Assembly (NCBI RefSeq): GCF_964204645.1
Contig: NC_134025.1
Coordinates: 17,082,001-17,146,000, forward strand
Direction: 5' to 3'
Length of the DNA: 64,000 nt
From: Tubulanus polymorphus
Taxonomy: Eukaryota > Nemertea > Palaeonemertea > Tubulaniformes > Tubulanidae
The notes beneath the pieces were generated by a model. The model saw only the letters and a list, made by a program, of their open reading frames with translations. It was not told the origin of the DNA and did not search any database. Position numbers and translations under genes: made by a program. Positions 63,975 to 64,000 of this stretch are shown piece after piece (positions within the stretch are counted from its first letter, which is position 1; every line of letters begins with the position of its first letter).

Positions 63975-64000
63975 TTATATATTTTTAATTTTACTTGATA
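63975..64000 (-). CDS. int: Integrase C-terminal end (continues outside window)
   Basis: The last codons before the ATPase read SSKIKNI then TAA, matching the SGKIKR end of the R3 integrase. The rest is beyond 64,000. Confidence 0.6.

Larger units (their letters stand above)
53631..64000. mobile_element. Polinton R5, left end to window edge
   Basis: It begins AGTAATAGGAAATGTGTTGT and continues TTTCATACCAGAGGTCGA, the left arm of the terminal palindrome without its second arm. Genes are pPolB with intein (+), VLTF3-like (-), a minor-capsid-like fragment (+), an OB-like gene (+), p122, p202, ATPase and integrase (-). The candidate target duplication is GGCGAT at 53,625-53,630; the right end is outside the window. 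The ATPase-p202 order differs from R3/R4, so this copy is rearranged. Confidence 0.75.

Overview
This is AT-rich animal nuclear DNA, probably from a marine invertebrate; the phylum cannot be fixed from the sequence. The evidence is GT-AG introns, a tRNA-derived SINE, an L1-type LINE, a Harbinger transposon, Penelope-like retroelements, a solo LTR and simple repeats. There is no ordinary host gene that I can recognise. Almost everything is a nest of transposable elements, dominated by Polinton/Maverick elements (virus-like, self-synthesising, 15-20 kb when intact). They encode a protein-primed DNA polymerase B (pPolB), a retrovirus-type integrase, an A32/FtsK-like packaging ATPase, a double-jelly-roll major capsid protein and a set of small virion-type proteins. 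Most genes carry one or a few frameshifts or stops.

Layout. R1 (about 2,134-8,460) is a decayed Polinton: the 392-aa gene, small membrane proteins and a 114-aa gene on minus, and a late-transcription-factor gene on plus, broken up by other repeats. R2 (about 8,950-11,064) is a second Polinton end with a CCAAT/TATA promoter, a small intact gene and the start of pPolB, cut off by an L1-type LINE (about 11,065-11,956, resuming 52,815-53,123). R3 (11,957-52,814) is a Polinton inserted into the LINE ORF1. Its 6-bp target duplication GGTAGC lies at 11,951-11,956 and 52,815-52,820, and both ends are AG...CT palindromes.

Inside R3, a Harbinger element (about 13,440-16,117) is interrupted by a further Polinton left end (R4, 16,118). 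R4 is followed by HNH, p202, p122, integrase and ATPase on plus. After a 9,965-bp TIR element (23,437-33,401) the same block appears again on minus (ATPase, integrase, p106, p202, HNH; 34,719-38,322). A truncated copy of the TIR element (about 38,323-44,147) separates this from the capsid and structural gene cluster (44,148-49,773) and an internally deleted pPolB (50,120-52,583). Both TIR-element copies carry a Penelope-like element with a hammerhead-like motif. R5 (53,631 to beyond 64,000) is another Polinton: its pPolB is split by a LAGLIDADG intein at motif C, and it has a zinc-finger/VLTF3-like gene interrupted by a Mutator-like element, an OB-like gene, p122, p202 and ATPase.

How the parts fit. 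pPolB, integrase, ATPase and capsid genes are the replication, integration, packaging and shell modules of a virus-like element. A short motif (T-run, a few bases, then TAAATAAATG, TATAAATG or TAATAAATG) sits directly before nearly every Polinton start codon. Together with a VLTF3-like zinc-ribbon protein it suggests a poxvirus-like late transcription programme. The most notable observations are the pPolB intein with an intein-free allele in the same window, the palindromic termini, the VLTF3-like factor with its promoter-like motif, and three unrelated repeat arrays at the same place downstream of the ATPase gene.
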